NCBI GenBank assembly: GCA_021797675.1
Contig: JAJZZH010000036.1
Coordinates: 1 to 64,000 of the forward strand
Length of the DNA stretch: 64,000 nt
DNA from: Bacillota bacterium
Lineage (GTDB): Bacteria > Bacillota > Sulfobacillia > Sulfobacillales > Sulfobacillaceae
Reading direction: 5' to 3'
In this document: piece after piece, positions 17,500 to 26,027 of the stretch
Numbering within the stretch: position 1 is the first letter of the stretch
How the letters are laid out: the number at the start of each line of letters is the position of its first letter
Program-made: the position numbers and the translations under genes
The notes under the pieces: generated by a model
Database searches by the model: none
Told to the model about the DNA's origin: nothing
What the model saw: only the letters and a program-made list of their open reading frames with translations

Positions 17500-18558
17500 T
17501 CAAAGGTCGTCGAGGTGAGCCAGCACGACGTTGTGAAAAATCGGTCGCAGACGGAGCGGGGCATTGATCTCGCGCCCAAAATGAACGCGGTTGGTCAACG
17601 CTACCATCGACACGCCGTACTCGAAGTCTATCCATAACGACGTGCCGGTAAAGCCCGTGTGGCCAATGGCGCGCGGCGACATCAAGTCGCCCGCCGAGGA
17701 CAGCGGAAAGGGTTTTTGATAGCCTAAGGCCCGCAGTTCCCCCGGAACCCCTGCCGTCTCCGCCCGCAAAAGCCGGTCCACGGTGGCCGCCGACAGCCAG
17801 CGGCCCCGCGGTCCAACCCCGCCGTTCAGCAACGCCTGACCAAACCGCAAGAGGTCGTCGAGGGTGCCGAAGAGTCCGGCATGGCCGGATACGCCACCCG
17901 CCGAGCGCGCGTTCTCGTCGTGCACCACCCCCAGCCAAGGTCGGCCGGTGGCCGGATCGGCCTCGGTGGCGGCAAATTCGCCGTCGTCGGGGGGTGGCAA
18001 AAATCGCATGGCGCTCAACTGCAGGGGATCCTGGACCTCGCGGACAAACACCTGATCCAGTCCCTGCCCCGCGATCCCTTCCAAGATATACCCTAAGGCG
18101 ATGAAATTGAGGTCTGAATATAAGACCCGCTCCCCGGGCGCGGAGAGGCGGCGCGCCCCGCGAATCGCCGCCAAGCGCTGGTCACGGTTAGGTCCCACCG
18201 CGCCGAGGTCCAGCCAAGCCGGAAATCCACTCGTATGGGTCAGCAAATGGCGCAGGCGCAAGGTCCCAAAGCCCCCGCCGAGAAAACTGGAAACCAAATC
18301 GTCCAAGCGCACTTCACCGCGCTCCAGCAGACGAAAAAAGATGCTGGTCGTGGCCACCACTTTGGTCAAAGATGCCAGGTCGAACCGGGTGTCCACCGTC
18401 ATCGGCAGCGAATCCGGCCGCACCTGCCGAAATCCCAGGGCCTCACGAAACAACACGCGAGTACCGGTCGCCGCGCCGATGACGGCTCCGGGCAGGGTTT
18501 GCTCGGCTATCGCTCGTTCAAACGGCCGCCGAACGGCGGCAATGCTGGCACGGTCCAC
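17500..18558 (-). CDS. Serine hydrolase of the class C beta-lactamase / penicillin-binding fold
   Basis: This 352-residue protein starts at GTG 18558 after AAGGGGGGAG. The active-site SxxK is SLTK (in FDLASLTKVVATTS), the Tyr motif is YSD in ERVLYSDLNFIALGY, and the KTG-equivalent is HTG in AIGHTGFTGTSLW. HTSGFPAW is the usual companion motif. No signal peptide is seen, which suggests a cytoplasmic esterase or peptidase rather than a periplasmic beta-lactamase. It follows argS by 40 bases on the same strand and may be the last gene of that operon. Confidence 0.85.
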   Translation of the reverse strand: MDRASIAAVRRPFERAIAEQTLPGAVIGAATGTRVLFREALGFRQVRPDSLPMTVDTRFDLASLTKVVATTSIFFRLLERGEVRLDDLVSSFLGGGFGTLRLRHLLTHTSGFPAWLDLGAVGPNRDQRLAAIRGARRLSAPGERVLYSDLNFIALGYILEGIAGQGLDQVFVREVQDPLQLSAMRFLPPPDDGEFAATEADPATGRPWLGVVHDENARSAGGVSGHAGLFGTLDDLLRFGQALLNGGVGPRGRWLSAATVDRLLRAETAGVPGELRALGYQKPFPLSSAGDLMSPRAIGHTGFTGTSLWIDFEYGVSMVALTNRVHFGREINAPLRLRPIFHNVVLAHLDDL

Positions 18559-18597
18559 CGTGCTCCCCCCTTTTTAATGGCCTTGCTCCGGTCGGAC

Positions 18598-20268
18598 TTA
18601 CATACGCTCGGGCACGCTGACCCCGATCACCCCCATCGCCTGGGTGATGACCACCAAGACCGCCCGAATCAATTCGATACGCGCTCGGCGGACCGCTGGC
18701 GCCTCTTCCAAGATCCGGTGCTGGCGGTAAAATCCGTGAAAATGCCCCGCAATTTCGGCGAGATAGTGCACGATCAGTTGGGGAGCACGCTGTTCGCCGG
18801 CACGCCGAAGCACAGCCGGCAACCGCGCGACGTCCCGAATCAGCGCGTGTTCAAGCGGGTTCCGGAACGCTGCGGGGTCAATGGCTTCGGGATCGTTGGC
18901 CGCCAATCCCTGATATGCTCGCAGCACGCTATGAATGCGCGCGCCGGCGTACTGCACGTAGTAGACCGGATTATCCTGGGTCTTCATCTGGGCCAGGTCC
19001 AAGTCAAAATCCATCGGCGTGTCCGCCGACCGCTCCAAGAAAAACCAGCGTGCAGGATCGACGCCCACCTCGTCGATGAGTTCGGCCAGGGTGACAAAAT
19101 CTCCGCCGCGCTTCGACATGCGCACCACCTTGCCGCCCCGCAGCAAGCGCACCAACTGGATGATCTGCATTTCCAGCCGCTCGGCCGGCAGCCCGAGCGC
19201 CGTCATCATCGCCTGCATCCGACGCTTGTAGCCGTGATGGTCGGGCCCCAACAAGTCAATGATGATGTCATAGCCCCGTTCGAACTTATCGGTGTGATAG
19301 GCGGCGTCGGGCACCACGTACGTAAATTCGCCGTTCGACTTGACCACCACATAGTCTTTTTGATCGCCGAATTGCGCAGAGCGAAACCACACCGCACCAT
19401 CCTCGCGATATAGCACCCCGCGTCCTTCCAATTCGGCCACCATGCGCTCCGGCGCTCCCGCTTCCCGTAGCGCCCGTTCCGAAAACCAGCGGTCAAAATG
19501 CACGCCAAAGCGTTCCAGTTCCTGTTCCTGTTGACGGCGCAGGCGATCCGCGCAAAACGCCCCCAACGCCTCGGTGCGTTCCGCGTCCAGGGCGTGCTCC
19601 GCCCAATCGGGGGTTAGAGCCCGGTACGCTTCGGCCAAGTCGCGAACGTATTCCCCGGGATAGACCCCCTCCGGCCAGGGATCGGGAAGGGGATCGCCGG
19701 CCAATTCGCGCAGCCGGATCGCCATGGCCTGTCCCAGCTTTTGTAGCTGTTGACCGGCATCATTGACGTAGAATTCCCGATCCACGGCATACCCGTTGGC
19801 CTGAAAGATTCGCGCCAAGCTGTCGCCCAAGGCGGCCGCTCGGCCGTTGACCACCACCAGGGGGCCGGTCGGATTGGCCGAGACGAACTCGATGAGCACC
19901 CGCTCGCCCCGGGCGGCACGGATCCCGTAGGTATCGGCTCGGGTCACGGCTTCGGTCAATTCCCCAGCCAGCCAATGCCTATCCAGCCAAAAATTGATGA
20001 ATCCGGGGCCAGCGACCTCCATCCGTTCAATCATCGGCCCGGCGGGCCACCCGCCGACCAGTCGGCGGGCGATCACCGCCGGGCTTTGGCCCAACACCTT
20101 GGACAAGCGAAACGCAGCACTGGAGGTAAAGTCGCCGTGGCCTTCCTCGGTGGGCTCCATGACCTCAATCCACGTCTGCGGATTTTCCACCCCCATCGTG
20201 CGGGCGCTCGTCACCAGCCCCTCGCGAATGGCGCTTTGAGCGGCCTCCCAGCGCGGCTCACCCGCCAT
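18598..20268 (-). CDS. argS: Arginyl-tRNA synthetase with altered HIGH signature
   Basis: This 556-residue class I synthetase would charge tRNA-Arg. ATG 20268 follows GGGGAGGTGAAGG and lies within the end of speB. The order fits ArgS: an N-terminal additional domain (to about residue 105), the Rossmann core opening LIEFVSANPTGPL, the KMSKS-like VVRMSKRGGDFVTL, and a C-terminal anticodon domain. The HIGH motif is unusual: where relatives read PLHVGHGR (or PLHIGGTR), this protein reads PLVVVNGR, losing both histidines. The rest of the active-site context (SANPTGP, ALGDSLARIF, EFYVNDAG) is intact. Either it uses another residue, or it is a divergent or non-canonical ArgS. It is co-transcribed with the polyamine genes, whose precursor is arginine. 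Confidence 0.9.
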   Translation of the reverse strand: MAGEPRWEAAQSAIREGLVTSARTMGVENPQTWIEVMEPTEEGHGDFTSSAAFRLSKVLGQSPAVIARRLVGGWPAGPMIERMEVAGPGFINFWLDRHWLAGELTEAVTRADTYGIRAARGERVLIEFVSANPTGPLVVVNGRAAALGDSLARIFQANGYAVDREFYVNDAGQQLQKLGQAMAIRLRELAGDPLPDPWPEGVYPGEYVRDLAEAYRALTPDWAEHALDAERTEALGAFCADRLRRQQEQELERFGVHFDRWFSERALREAGAPERMVAELEGRGVLYREDGAVWFRSAQFGDQKDYVVVKSNGEFTYVVPDAAYHTDKFERGYDIIIDLLGPDHHGYKRRMQAMMTALGLPAERLEMQIIQLVRLLRGGKVVRMSKRGGDFVTLAELIDEVGVDPARWFFLERSADTPMDFDLDLAQMKTQDNPVYYVQYAGARIHSVLRAYQGLAANDPEAIDPAAFRNPLEHALIRDVARLPAVLRRAGEQRAPQLIVHYLAEIAGHFHGFYRQHRILEEAPAVRRARIELIRAVLVVITQAMGVIGVSVPERM

Positions 20269-21142
20269 CGCCTTCACCTCCCCGGCGTGGCGCGATGTTG
20301 AGGAGTGCGTCACGCACCATTTTAGCGGCCAACAGCGCCGTGCGCTGCGAGATATCCTGCAGCGGCATCGCTTCGACCAAGTCCATGCCGACCACATTCA
20401 TCCCGGATAAGAGACGTAGCGACGCAAACGCCTCGGCGGCCGGGATTCCTCCCGGCTCGGGAGTCCCGGTGCCGGGAAACGCGCCCGGGTCAATCACGTC
20501 GAGATCGATGGTGACATACAACGGACGGCCTTTCAGTTCGGGCAGCACCCGCATCAACGGCTCGCGCACGGCTTCCAGGTACCAATGCGAATGGGCACGA
20601 GCATACTCCGTCTCCTCGCGGGTGGCTGAACGAATCCCAAACTGATACAGGTTGCCAGGGCGGATAATCTCCGACACCCGCCGCAGCACCGTGGCGTGCG
20701 AATAGGGATCGCCCAAATAGGTATCGCGAAGATCGGCGTGCGCGTCCCAGTGGACCACCACCACGTCCGGATACCGTTGGATCACGCTCCGGACCAGCGG
20801 TAAGGTAATCAAATGTTCCCCGCCTACGGCCAGAAACCGCTGGCCGCGTTCCAAAATCTCCCGAGCGGTGCGGGAAATCCGGTCCAGGGCTCCGGAGGTG
20901 TCCCCGAAGGAAAATTCGAGATCGCCGATATCGGCTACCGCCAGTTCGGTCAAGTCGCGTTCCAGCACCGGCGAATAGGTTTCCAGGCCATAGGATGCCT
21001 CGCGAATCCGCGGAGGGCCAAACCGCGACCCGGGAAGAAACGACGCCGTAAAATCCATTGGCGCACCAAAATAGATCCAATCGGCGGTGGCTTCGGTGGC
21101 CGTCATGCCCAGGAAGCGGCCGGGAGCGACCAAGTCCGTCAT
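20258..21142 (-). CDS. speB: Agmatinase (agmatine ureohydrolase)
   Basis: This 294-residue enzyme of the ureohydrolase family hydrolyses agmatine to putrescine and urea using two Mn ions. Metal-binding motifs are complete: GGEHLITLP, HWDAHADLRD, and DLDVIDPGAFPGTGTPEPGG. ATG 21142 overlaps the speE stop (ATGA), and its own 3' end overlaps the argS start by 11 bases, so the three genes are tightly coupled. With the arginine decarboxylase and SpeE genes upstream it completes arginine to agmatine to putrescine to spermidine. Confidence 0.93.
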   Translation of the reverse strand: MTDLVAPGRFLGMTATEATADWIYFGAPMDFTASFLPGSRFGPPRIREASYGLETYSPVLERDLTELAVADIGDLEFSFGDTSGALDRISRTAREILERGQRFLAVGGEHLITLPLVRSVIQRYPDVVVVHWDAHADLRDTYLGDPYSHATVLRRVSEIIRPGNLYQFGIRSATREETEYARAHSHWYLEAVREPLMRVLPELKGRPLYVTIDLDVIDPGAFPGTGTPEPGGIPAAEAFASLRLLSGMNVVGMDLVEAMPLQDISQRTALLAAKMVRDALLNIAPRRGGEGDGG

Positions 21143-21963
21143 GCCAGCAGATCCTCGACGAAGCGAGGTAATACGAAGGCCGCGGCGTGCACGGCAGGCG
21201 TCCAGTAGCGGGTCGGGGTGACCGCCCGCTTGGCGTCGATGGACCCGGGCAGCGAATGCTTCGCGCCGAGCGTAAACGACCACAGTCCGCTGGGATAGGT
21301 GGGCACGGCAGCCAGATAAAGGCGCACCACCGGAAATGCCGTGCGCATCCCCCGTACCACCGTCTGGATGACGTTTGGCTGCAAGAAGGGAGACTCGGAC
21401 TGGGCCACCATGACTCCCTCGGGGCCGAGCGCCTCGGCCACCGAGCGATAAAATTCGGGCTGGAAAAGCCCTACCGCCGGACCCACGGGGTCTGTCGAGT
21501 CTACCATCACCACATCCAAATTGCGGACTTGGCGTATCCATTGGATGCCGTCGGTAAAGTGCACATGGGCCTTGCGATGGCTGAGACTCTCGCTTAAGGC
21601 CGGAAAATAGTGACGCGCGATCTCCACCACCCGCTGGTCGATCTCAATCAGATGGACGGCGTCCACGCTGGCATGCTTCAGCACCTCGCGTACGGCGCCG
21701 CCGTCGCCGCCGCCGATAATTGCCACCTGACGGGGATTCGGATGGATCGTCAAGGGAACATGGGTCAGCATCTCGTGATAGACGAATTCATCCGTCATCG
21801 TGGTTTGCACGGCGCCGTCCAAAACTAGCATCCGTCCGTAGGCCGCGGTGTCGGCGACCACCAACTCTTGATACGGCGTCTTTTCCTTCGCCAAGATCGC
21901 ATCGACACGCAGCCCCAGCCGTACCGATGCCGCCTGCTGTTCCGTAAACCACACTTCCAACAC
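21139..21963 (-). CDS. speE: Spermidine synthase
   Basis: This 274-residue protein starts at GTG 21963 after GTGGAGGCG. It transfers the aminopropyl group of decarboxylated SAM to putrescine. The N-terminal beta-domain reads KTPYQELVVADTAAYGRMLV. The Rossmann motif is AIIGGGDGGAVREVLKH, followed by the acidic pair in HLIEIDQRVVEIAR and the catalytic loop VVMVDSTDPVGPAVGLF. The decarboxylated SAM must come from SpeD, which is not encoded here. It overlaps speB by four bases. Confidence 0.95.
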   Translation of the reverse strand: MLEVWFTEQQAASVRLGLRVDAILAKEKTPYQELVVADTAAYGRMLVLDGAVQTTMTDEFVYHEMLTHVPLTIHPNPRQVAIIGGGDGGAVREVLKHASVDAVHLIEIDQRVVEIARHYFPALSESLSHRKAHVHFTDGIQWIRQVRNLDVVMVDSTDPVGPAVGLFQPEFYRSVAEALGPEGVMVAQSESPFLQPNVIQTVVRGMRTAFPVVRLYLAAVPTYPSGLWSFTLGAKHSLPGSIDAKRAVTPTRYWTPAVHAAAFVLPRFVEDLLA

Positions 21964-22046
21964 GCATCGCCTCCACGATTCCCCCGACGAGGGCCCTTTT
22001 TGCCCGACGCCGCCTCCCCCACCGTGCTCGGATGTCGGCTCCGGGG

Positions 22047-22508
22047 TTAGTACCAGAGTGCCACGGCGGCAAAAGCGCAGCCAATCTGTTCAACCCGATG
22101 CTCGGTGGCCCGGACCAACAGCCGCTCGACGCGCCGTCCACGACTGGCGAAAGCTTGGCGCGCCATCTCGGCCACCGTCTCCTCCGCCGTGCGGCGGTCG
22201 GTGCGGCCGGAAAATTCCATGATCACGCCATATTGGTCACGTTCGCCAATGGCCACCGCGATGGCTGCCGCCAACGTTTCCCCTTCCATTTCCGAGGTAA
22301 TGGTTCCATAGGCTGTCGGCACCAGTGCCCCGGGCACGATCTCCAAGTGATCGTGCTCCACCGCTCCGGGAGGCAAAATAGAACTCACCCGAATCAAGTT
22401 CACGTTGCCGATCCCCGCTTGCAAAAGGGCGTTGTCAAAGGCGTTGAGCCGTGTTGGGCCTTCGGCCGACCCCGCCAACAGGGTAAATTTTCGAGGGGTG
22501 GGTAACAC
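22047..22508 (-). CDS. pdaD: Pyruvoyl-dependent arginine decarboxylase
   Basis: This protein of about 153 residues decarboxylates arginine to agmatine. The self-cleavage site is the Ser-Ser pair in NLIRVSSILPPGA, where the second Ser becomes the pyruvoyl group of the alpha chain. Other family features are AFDNALLQAGIGNVNL, GALVPTAYGTITSEMEGETL, and a C-terminal CAFAAVALWY. Start GTG 22508 is chosen because AAGGAGG lies six bases upstream; an ATG at 22526 overlaps that ribosome site. It is the first gene of the polyamine operon. Confidence 0.9.
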   Translation of the reverse strand: MLPTPRKFTLLAGSAEGPTRLNAFDNALLQAGIGNVNLIRVSSILPPGAVEHDHLEIVPGALVPTAYGTITSEMEGETLAAAIAVAIGERDQYGVIMEFSGRTDRRTAEETVAEMARQAFASRGRRVERLLVRATEHRVEQIGCAFAAVALWY

Positions 22509-22574
22509 CGGAATCCTCCTTAACATTGACCTTGAATCGTTACCACACGGCGAGCGGCAACGCGCATCGAAACG

Positions 22575-22580
22575 ATTATA
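22575..22580 (-). promoter_or_regulatory. Extended -10 promoter of the polyamine operon
   Basis: The minus strand reads TTTGCTATAAT, an extended -10 (TGC plus TATAAT), about 70 bases before the decarboxylase start. No good -35 is seen (TATGTG at 17-base spacing). Confidence 0.5.
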
Positions 22581-23019
22581 GCAAATTGCCCAAAAACCAC
22601 ATAGCAGGATGCGGAACCGGCCACCGGCGCGCTACACGTCGCATTGCCTGATGGTTGCCTGGCCGATGAGCTGTTCGGTATCCGGGTTACCAACTCCCCG
22701 CCCGAAAACCGCCACGGTCTCCATGCATGCCCTGTATTCAAGGGGGCTCCTGGAAAACGCGGTATATCTCTCTCCTGCGAGCGCACCCCTGCCGGTGACG
22801 GCTTCCTGATCGAGCCGGTCCGAATATGGCCGGGGGTCTTCTCCGTGCCCCATGCCTTGCTTTCGCACGTCGTCACGATAGCGGTCACCTGGCCGATGGG
22901 AACATCAACGCCCGAATTTCGCATCGGCAGCCCGTCGTCCTGAACCGCGAATGAAATCGGATATCGGACGCGACACTATACCATGGTTCCGAAACCCTGG
23001 AGGCGGTTGGGAGGCTACC
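22581..23019. other. Intergenic between divergent operons
   Basis: About 440 bases lie between the polyamine operon and the penicillin-binding protein gene. Overlapping short frames show no recognisable product. No terminator or repeat is apparent. Confidence 0.4.
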
Positions 23020-25119
23020 ATGCGATCACGAAAAGAACGGGCCGGCGCGGTCAAGGCCAAGACCCGGCAGGCTTTGCGAACCCGGTTGGGAACGGGGCTC
23101 ACGCTAATCGGTTTCCCGGTGGTCGCGGTTGGCGTGGGCGTCTTGCTCCTGCCGACGGCCTGGGCCGGCTGGCCGCTGCCCCCGCTTCCCGCCGACACCC
23201 TGTTCTATGCCCAAGACGGTCATCTGCTAAGCGTTTTGTACGCGCGCCAAAATCGGATGCCGATTCCCTACCGAGACATCCCGCCCGTGATGTCCAATGC
23301 GTTGGTCGCCATCGAGGACGATACCTTTTGGATTGAACCCGCCATTGACCCCATGGGCATATTCCGGGCGGCCGCGGTGGACATCATGCACCGCCGCATT
23401 TTACAAGGCGGCAGCACGATTACCCAACAGTTGGCCAAGAACCTGTATCTGACCCAACAGCGCACCTTCACCCGGAAGCTGCTGGAACTGCTGATCTCGC
23501 TGAAATTGGCGACCACGTACTCCCGACGGCAAATTCTCAACCTGTACCTCAACGACGTCTACTTCGGTGAAGGCGCATGGGGCGTACAGGCGGCCAGCCT
23601 TGCCTACTTCGGCCACGGTGCCCGTCGTTTGACCCTGCCCGAATCGGCCCTATTAGCTGGATTGGTCAATGCCCCGAGCTACTTCGATCCCTACCGCCAC
23701 CCTCACGCCGCACTCCTGCGCCGAAATCTCGTCCTCCAACGCATGCGGGCCCTGGGCTACATCACGCCGGCGGCCGCGCGCCAGGCCACGCAAACCGGTC
23801 TTCACCTCAGCGGTTCGTCCCGGGCCGCCGACCCAGCTCCCTATTTCGTCCAATTGGCCGCTCGCGAAATCGCGCTGCGCGCCCCCGCGGTAGCCAAGGA
23901 GCTTGCCGGCGGCGGCTATCACGTCGTCACCACGCTGAGCTGGCAGGACCAACGGGCGGCAAACGCCGCCGTCGCTGACTACCTGCCACCAACCGGGCTC
24001 GTGCGCGGCGTCCCTCAACCCGAGGCGGCCTTGGTCGCCCTCGACCCACGAAACGGCTACGTGAGGGCCTTGGTCGGCGGCGACAATTATGGGCGCACAC
24101 AGTTCAACCGGGCGCTGTACGCCCGGCGGCAACCGGGGTCGACGATGAAATATTTTCTGTACACCACCGTGATTGATGACGGATATCCCACCTCCAGCAC
24201 CCAGGTTTCCGCGCCAATCCGCTTTGTCGGGGCCCAGGGATCGGTCTACGCCCCCCATAACTACGGCCACGTCTATCATGGGCGCTTGACCCTCCGCCGC
24301 GCCATCGCCCTGTCCGACAACATCGTCGCCGTCAAGTGGATGCAGGTGGTGGGGCCACCGGCGATGACTCGCACGGCAACGGCGATGGGAATCACGAGTC
24401 CGCTGGCCGACAATTTGGCCACCGCCTTGGGCGCGTCCGGGGTCACTCCCATCGAAATGGCGCGCGCGGTGGCTCCCTTAGCCAACGGAGGCCAGCGCGT
24501 ACGGCCAATCTCCGTCCTGCGTGTGACCGACGCCTACGGGCGTCCGGTGTTTGTGCAGCGTCCGCACCGCACGCCGGTACTGCAGCCCCAGGTGGCCTAT
24601 GTAGTCTCTCAGCTTTTCCATGCTCCGTTGGACGACCCCACCGGCACCGCGCACAACTTGCGCTCCATCCTTCAGCGCCCGGCGGCTGCCAAAACCGGTA
24701 CCTCCAACCGGCAGCGCGACGCGTGGCTGGTGGGCTACACCCCACAATTGACCGCTGCGGTGTGGGTTGGCAACGATAACGATGCCCCGCTCGGTCTCAC
24801 CGGCGACCGCGGGGCAGGGCCCATTTGGGCCCATTTCCTGCGTTGGGCGCTGGCGGGACGGCCGCGGCGCACCTTTTCCTCACCACCCGGCCTCGTCTGG
24901 CAAAGCGTCTGCCGGACCGACGGCCTCCTACCTAATGGGTGCTGCTCGACCTACCGCGAAGTCTTTGTCGCGGGCCACGTCCCCACCGCGGTCAGTCCCA
25001 GCTGCCGCGGCGGCAACCCGGGGCCCTTGCCGGAGACCGGTCCGCCAGCGCCCATCGTCCCTCCGAGCAGTCCCTGGGACCGTTTCGTACACCGCCTGAT
25101 TAAGTCCCTGTTTCCGTAG
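23020..25119 (+). CDS. Class A penicillin-binding protein (transglycosylase-transpeptidase)
   Basis: This 699-residue peptidoglycan synthase starts at ATG 23020 after GGGAGG. A basic tail and one membrane anchor (TLIGFPVVAVGVGVLLLP) precede the GT51 domain: VAIEDDTFW holds the catalytic Glu, followed by GGSTITQQLAKNLYL and RKLLELLISLKL. The transpeptidase follows with QPGSTMK (catalytic Ser), LSDN and AKTGTS. The last 80 residues carry five cysteines (VCRTDGLLPNGCCSTY and SPSC) and a Pro-rich stretch before a basic end, a tail seen in some PBP1A/2C-like proteins. Its 3' end overlaps the convergent small gene by 20 bases. Confidence 0.93.
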   Translation: MRSRKERAGAVKAKTRQALRTRLGTGLTLIGFPVVAVGVGVLLLPTAWAGWPLPPLPADTLFYAQDGHLLSVLYARQNRMPIPYRDIPPVMSNALVAIEDDTFWIEPAIDPMGIFRAAAVDIMHRRILQGGSTITQQLAKNLYLTQQRTFTRKLLELLISLKLATTYSRRQILNLYLNDVYFGEGAWGVQAASLAYFGHGARRLTLPESALLAGLVNAPSYFDPYRHPHAALLRRNLVLQRMRALGYITPAAARQATQTGLHLSGSSRAADPAPYFVQLAAREIALRAPAVAKELAGGGYHVVTTLSWQDQRAANAAVADYLPPTGLVRGVPQPEAALVALDPRNGYVRALVGGDNYGRTQFNRALYARRQPGSTMKYFLYTTVIDDGYPTSSTQVSAPIRFVGAQGSVYAPHNYGHVYHGRLTLRRAIALSDNIVAVKWMQVVGPPAMTRTATAMGITSPLADNLATALGASGVTPIEMARAVAPLANGGQRVRPISVLRVTDAYGRPVFVQRPHRTPVLQPQVAYVVSQLFHAPLDDPTGTAHNLRSILQRPAAAKTGTSNRQRDAWLVGYTPQLTAAVWVGNDNDAPLGLTGDRGAGPIWAHFLRWALAGRPRRTFSSPPGLVWQSVCRTDGLLPNGCCSTYREVFVAGHVPTAVSPSCRGGNPGPLPETGPPAPIVPPSSPWDRFVHRLIKSLFP

Positions 25120-25303
25120 GGCGATCCCCGGCGAGCAACGCATGGCGGGCCAAGAAGGCCGCCGTTCCGTCTGCCATCCGGTCAGCCGGCAACGGCTCCG
25201 CCAGCCTGGCGGCTTCTGGCCCGAAGACGCGATCCCCCTCGCGCAGCAGGTCGGTCGCGTACGCCCGCACCACCTCGTGGTAGAGCGTTGCCCAGGGCGT
25301 CAT
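25100..25303 (-). CDS. 67-residue hypothetical protein coupled to the VIT transporter
   Basis: ATG 25303 overlaps the stop of the transporter gene (ATGA). The product is acidic and helical (MTPWATLYHEVVRAYATDLL) and ends at a stop inside the 3' end of the convergent PBP gene. No family is recognised. The coupling suggests a role beside the transporter, such as a regulatory or metal-handling partner, but nothing in the sequence shows metal ligands beyond a few His, Glu and Asp residues. Confidence 0.55.
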   Translation of the reverse strand: MTPWATLYHEVVRAYATDLLREGDRVFGPEAARLAEPLPADRMADGTAAFLARHALLAGDRPTETGT

Positions 25304-26016
25304 CGAAAGAGTCCCCGAAAGAGGTGCCCGGCAGCAATTCCCACCGCAACCGCGGCGGCGGTCACCAAAACGAACTGCACGCCGCTGCGTAGCCAGTTGC
25401 CGCGGCCTATCCGCGCTTTCAACACGCCTAACGAAAACGCGGCCAGGCAGGCGAGGACGATGGCAACCATCATCGCCGTATGGGAATTGCTGAACACCAC
25501 GTAGGGAACCATGGGCGGCAGCGAGCCCAAAACCACCGCCACCGCCATGATCCAAGCATTGCGCCAGGGATTGTCCATGGCATCGACCAAAATGCCGAGT
25601 TCCTCGCGCATCATGAAAGCCACCCAGCGCTTACGATCGGACGTCACGTGATCGGTCAGCTTGCGCGTGTCGTCCCGGGTGAAGCCTTGGGCGCGGTAGA
25701 TCGCCTCCACTTCCTTGCGTTCCTCGTCGGGGATCGTCTCCACTTCATATTCTTCGCGGTGCAACTCCGCCAGAAAATATTCATTTTCGGCCATGGTGGA
25801 CAAATAAGCGCCCAACCCCATTGACACCGTGGCGGCGGTAACCGCAGAAAGCCCGGAAATCACGATGTCGTGGGGCGTCAAACGTGCGCCAGTAACCCCC
25901 ATCACGATGGCGGTCACCGAGACTAAGCCGTCGTTCACCCCGAACACCAACTCGCGAATGGATCGGGCGCTCGGGGTGTGCAGCGTCTCCGGGTGTTGCT
26001 GTTCCTGGTCCACCAT
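25300..26016 (-). CDS. VIT1/CCC1 family iron/manganese transporter
   Basis: This 238-residue membrane protein starts at ATG 26016 after a G-rich ribosome site. Hallmarks are RELVFGVNDGLVSVTAIVMG (first membrane segment), GLSAVTAATVSMGLGAYLST, and the soluble Glu-rich metal-binding domain around AELHREEYEVETIPDEERKE. Three more membrane segments lie toward the C-terminus. Family members move Fe2+ or Mn2+ out of the cytosol. This would suit an organism facing high soluble iron, though the metal is not shown here. It lies 11 bases past lipB. Confidence 0.88.
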   Translation of the reverse strand: MVDQEQQHPETLHTPSARSIRELVFGVNDGLVSVTAIVMGVTGARLTPHDIVISGLSAVTAATVSMGLGAYLSTMAENEYFLAELHREEYEVETIPDEERKEVEAIYRAQGFTRDDTRKLTDHVTSDRKRWVAFMMREELGILVDAMDNPWRNAWIMAVAVVLGSLPPMVPYVVFSNSHTAMMVAIVLACLAAFSLGVLKARIGRGNWLRSGVQFVLVTAAAVAVGIAAGHLFRGLFR

Positions 26017-26027
26017 GTTTAACCCCC

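Noticed and set aside
18235-19413. A 392-codon plus-strand frame opposite argS and the hydrolase
   Set aside because: It spans two real genes on the other strand, is rich in Gln/His/Arg and shows no domain; it is a GC-rich shadow frame.
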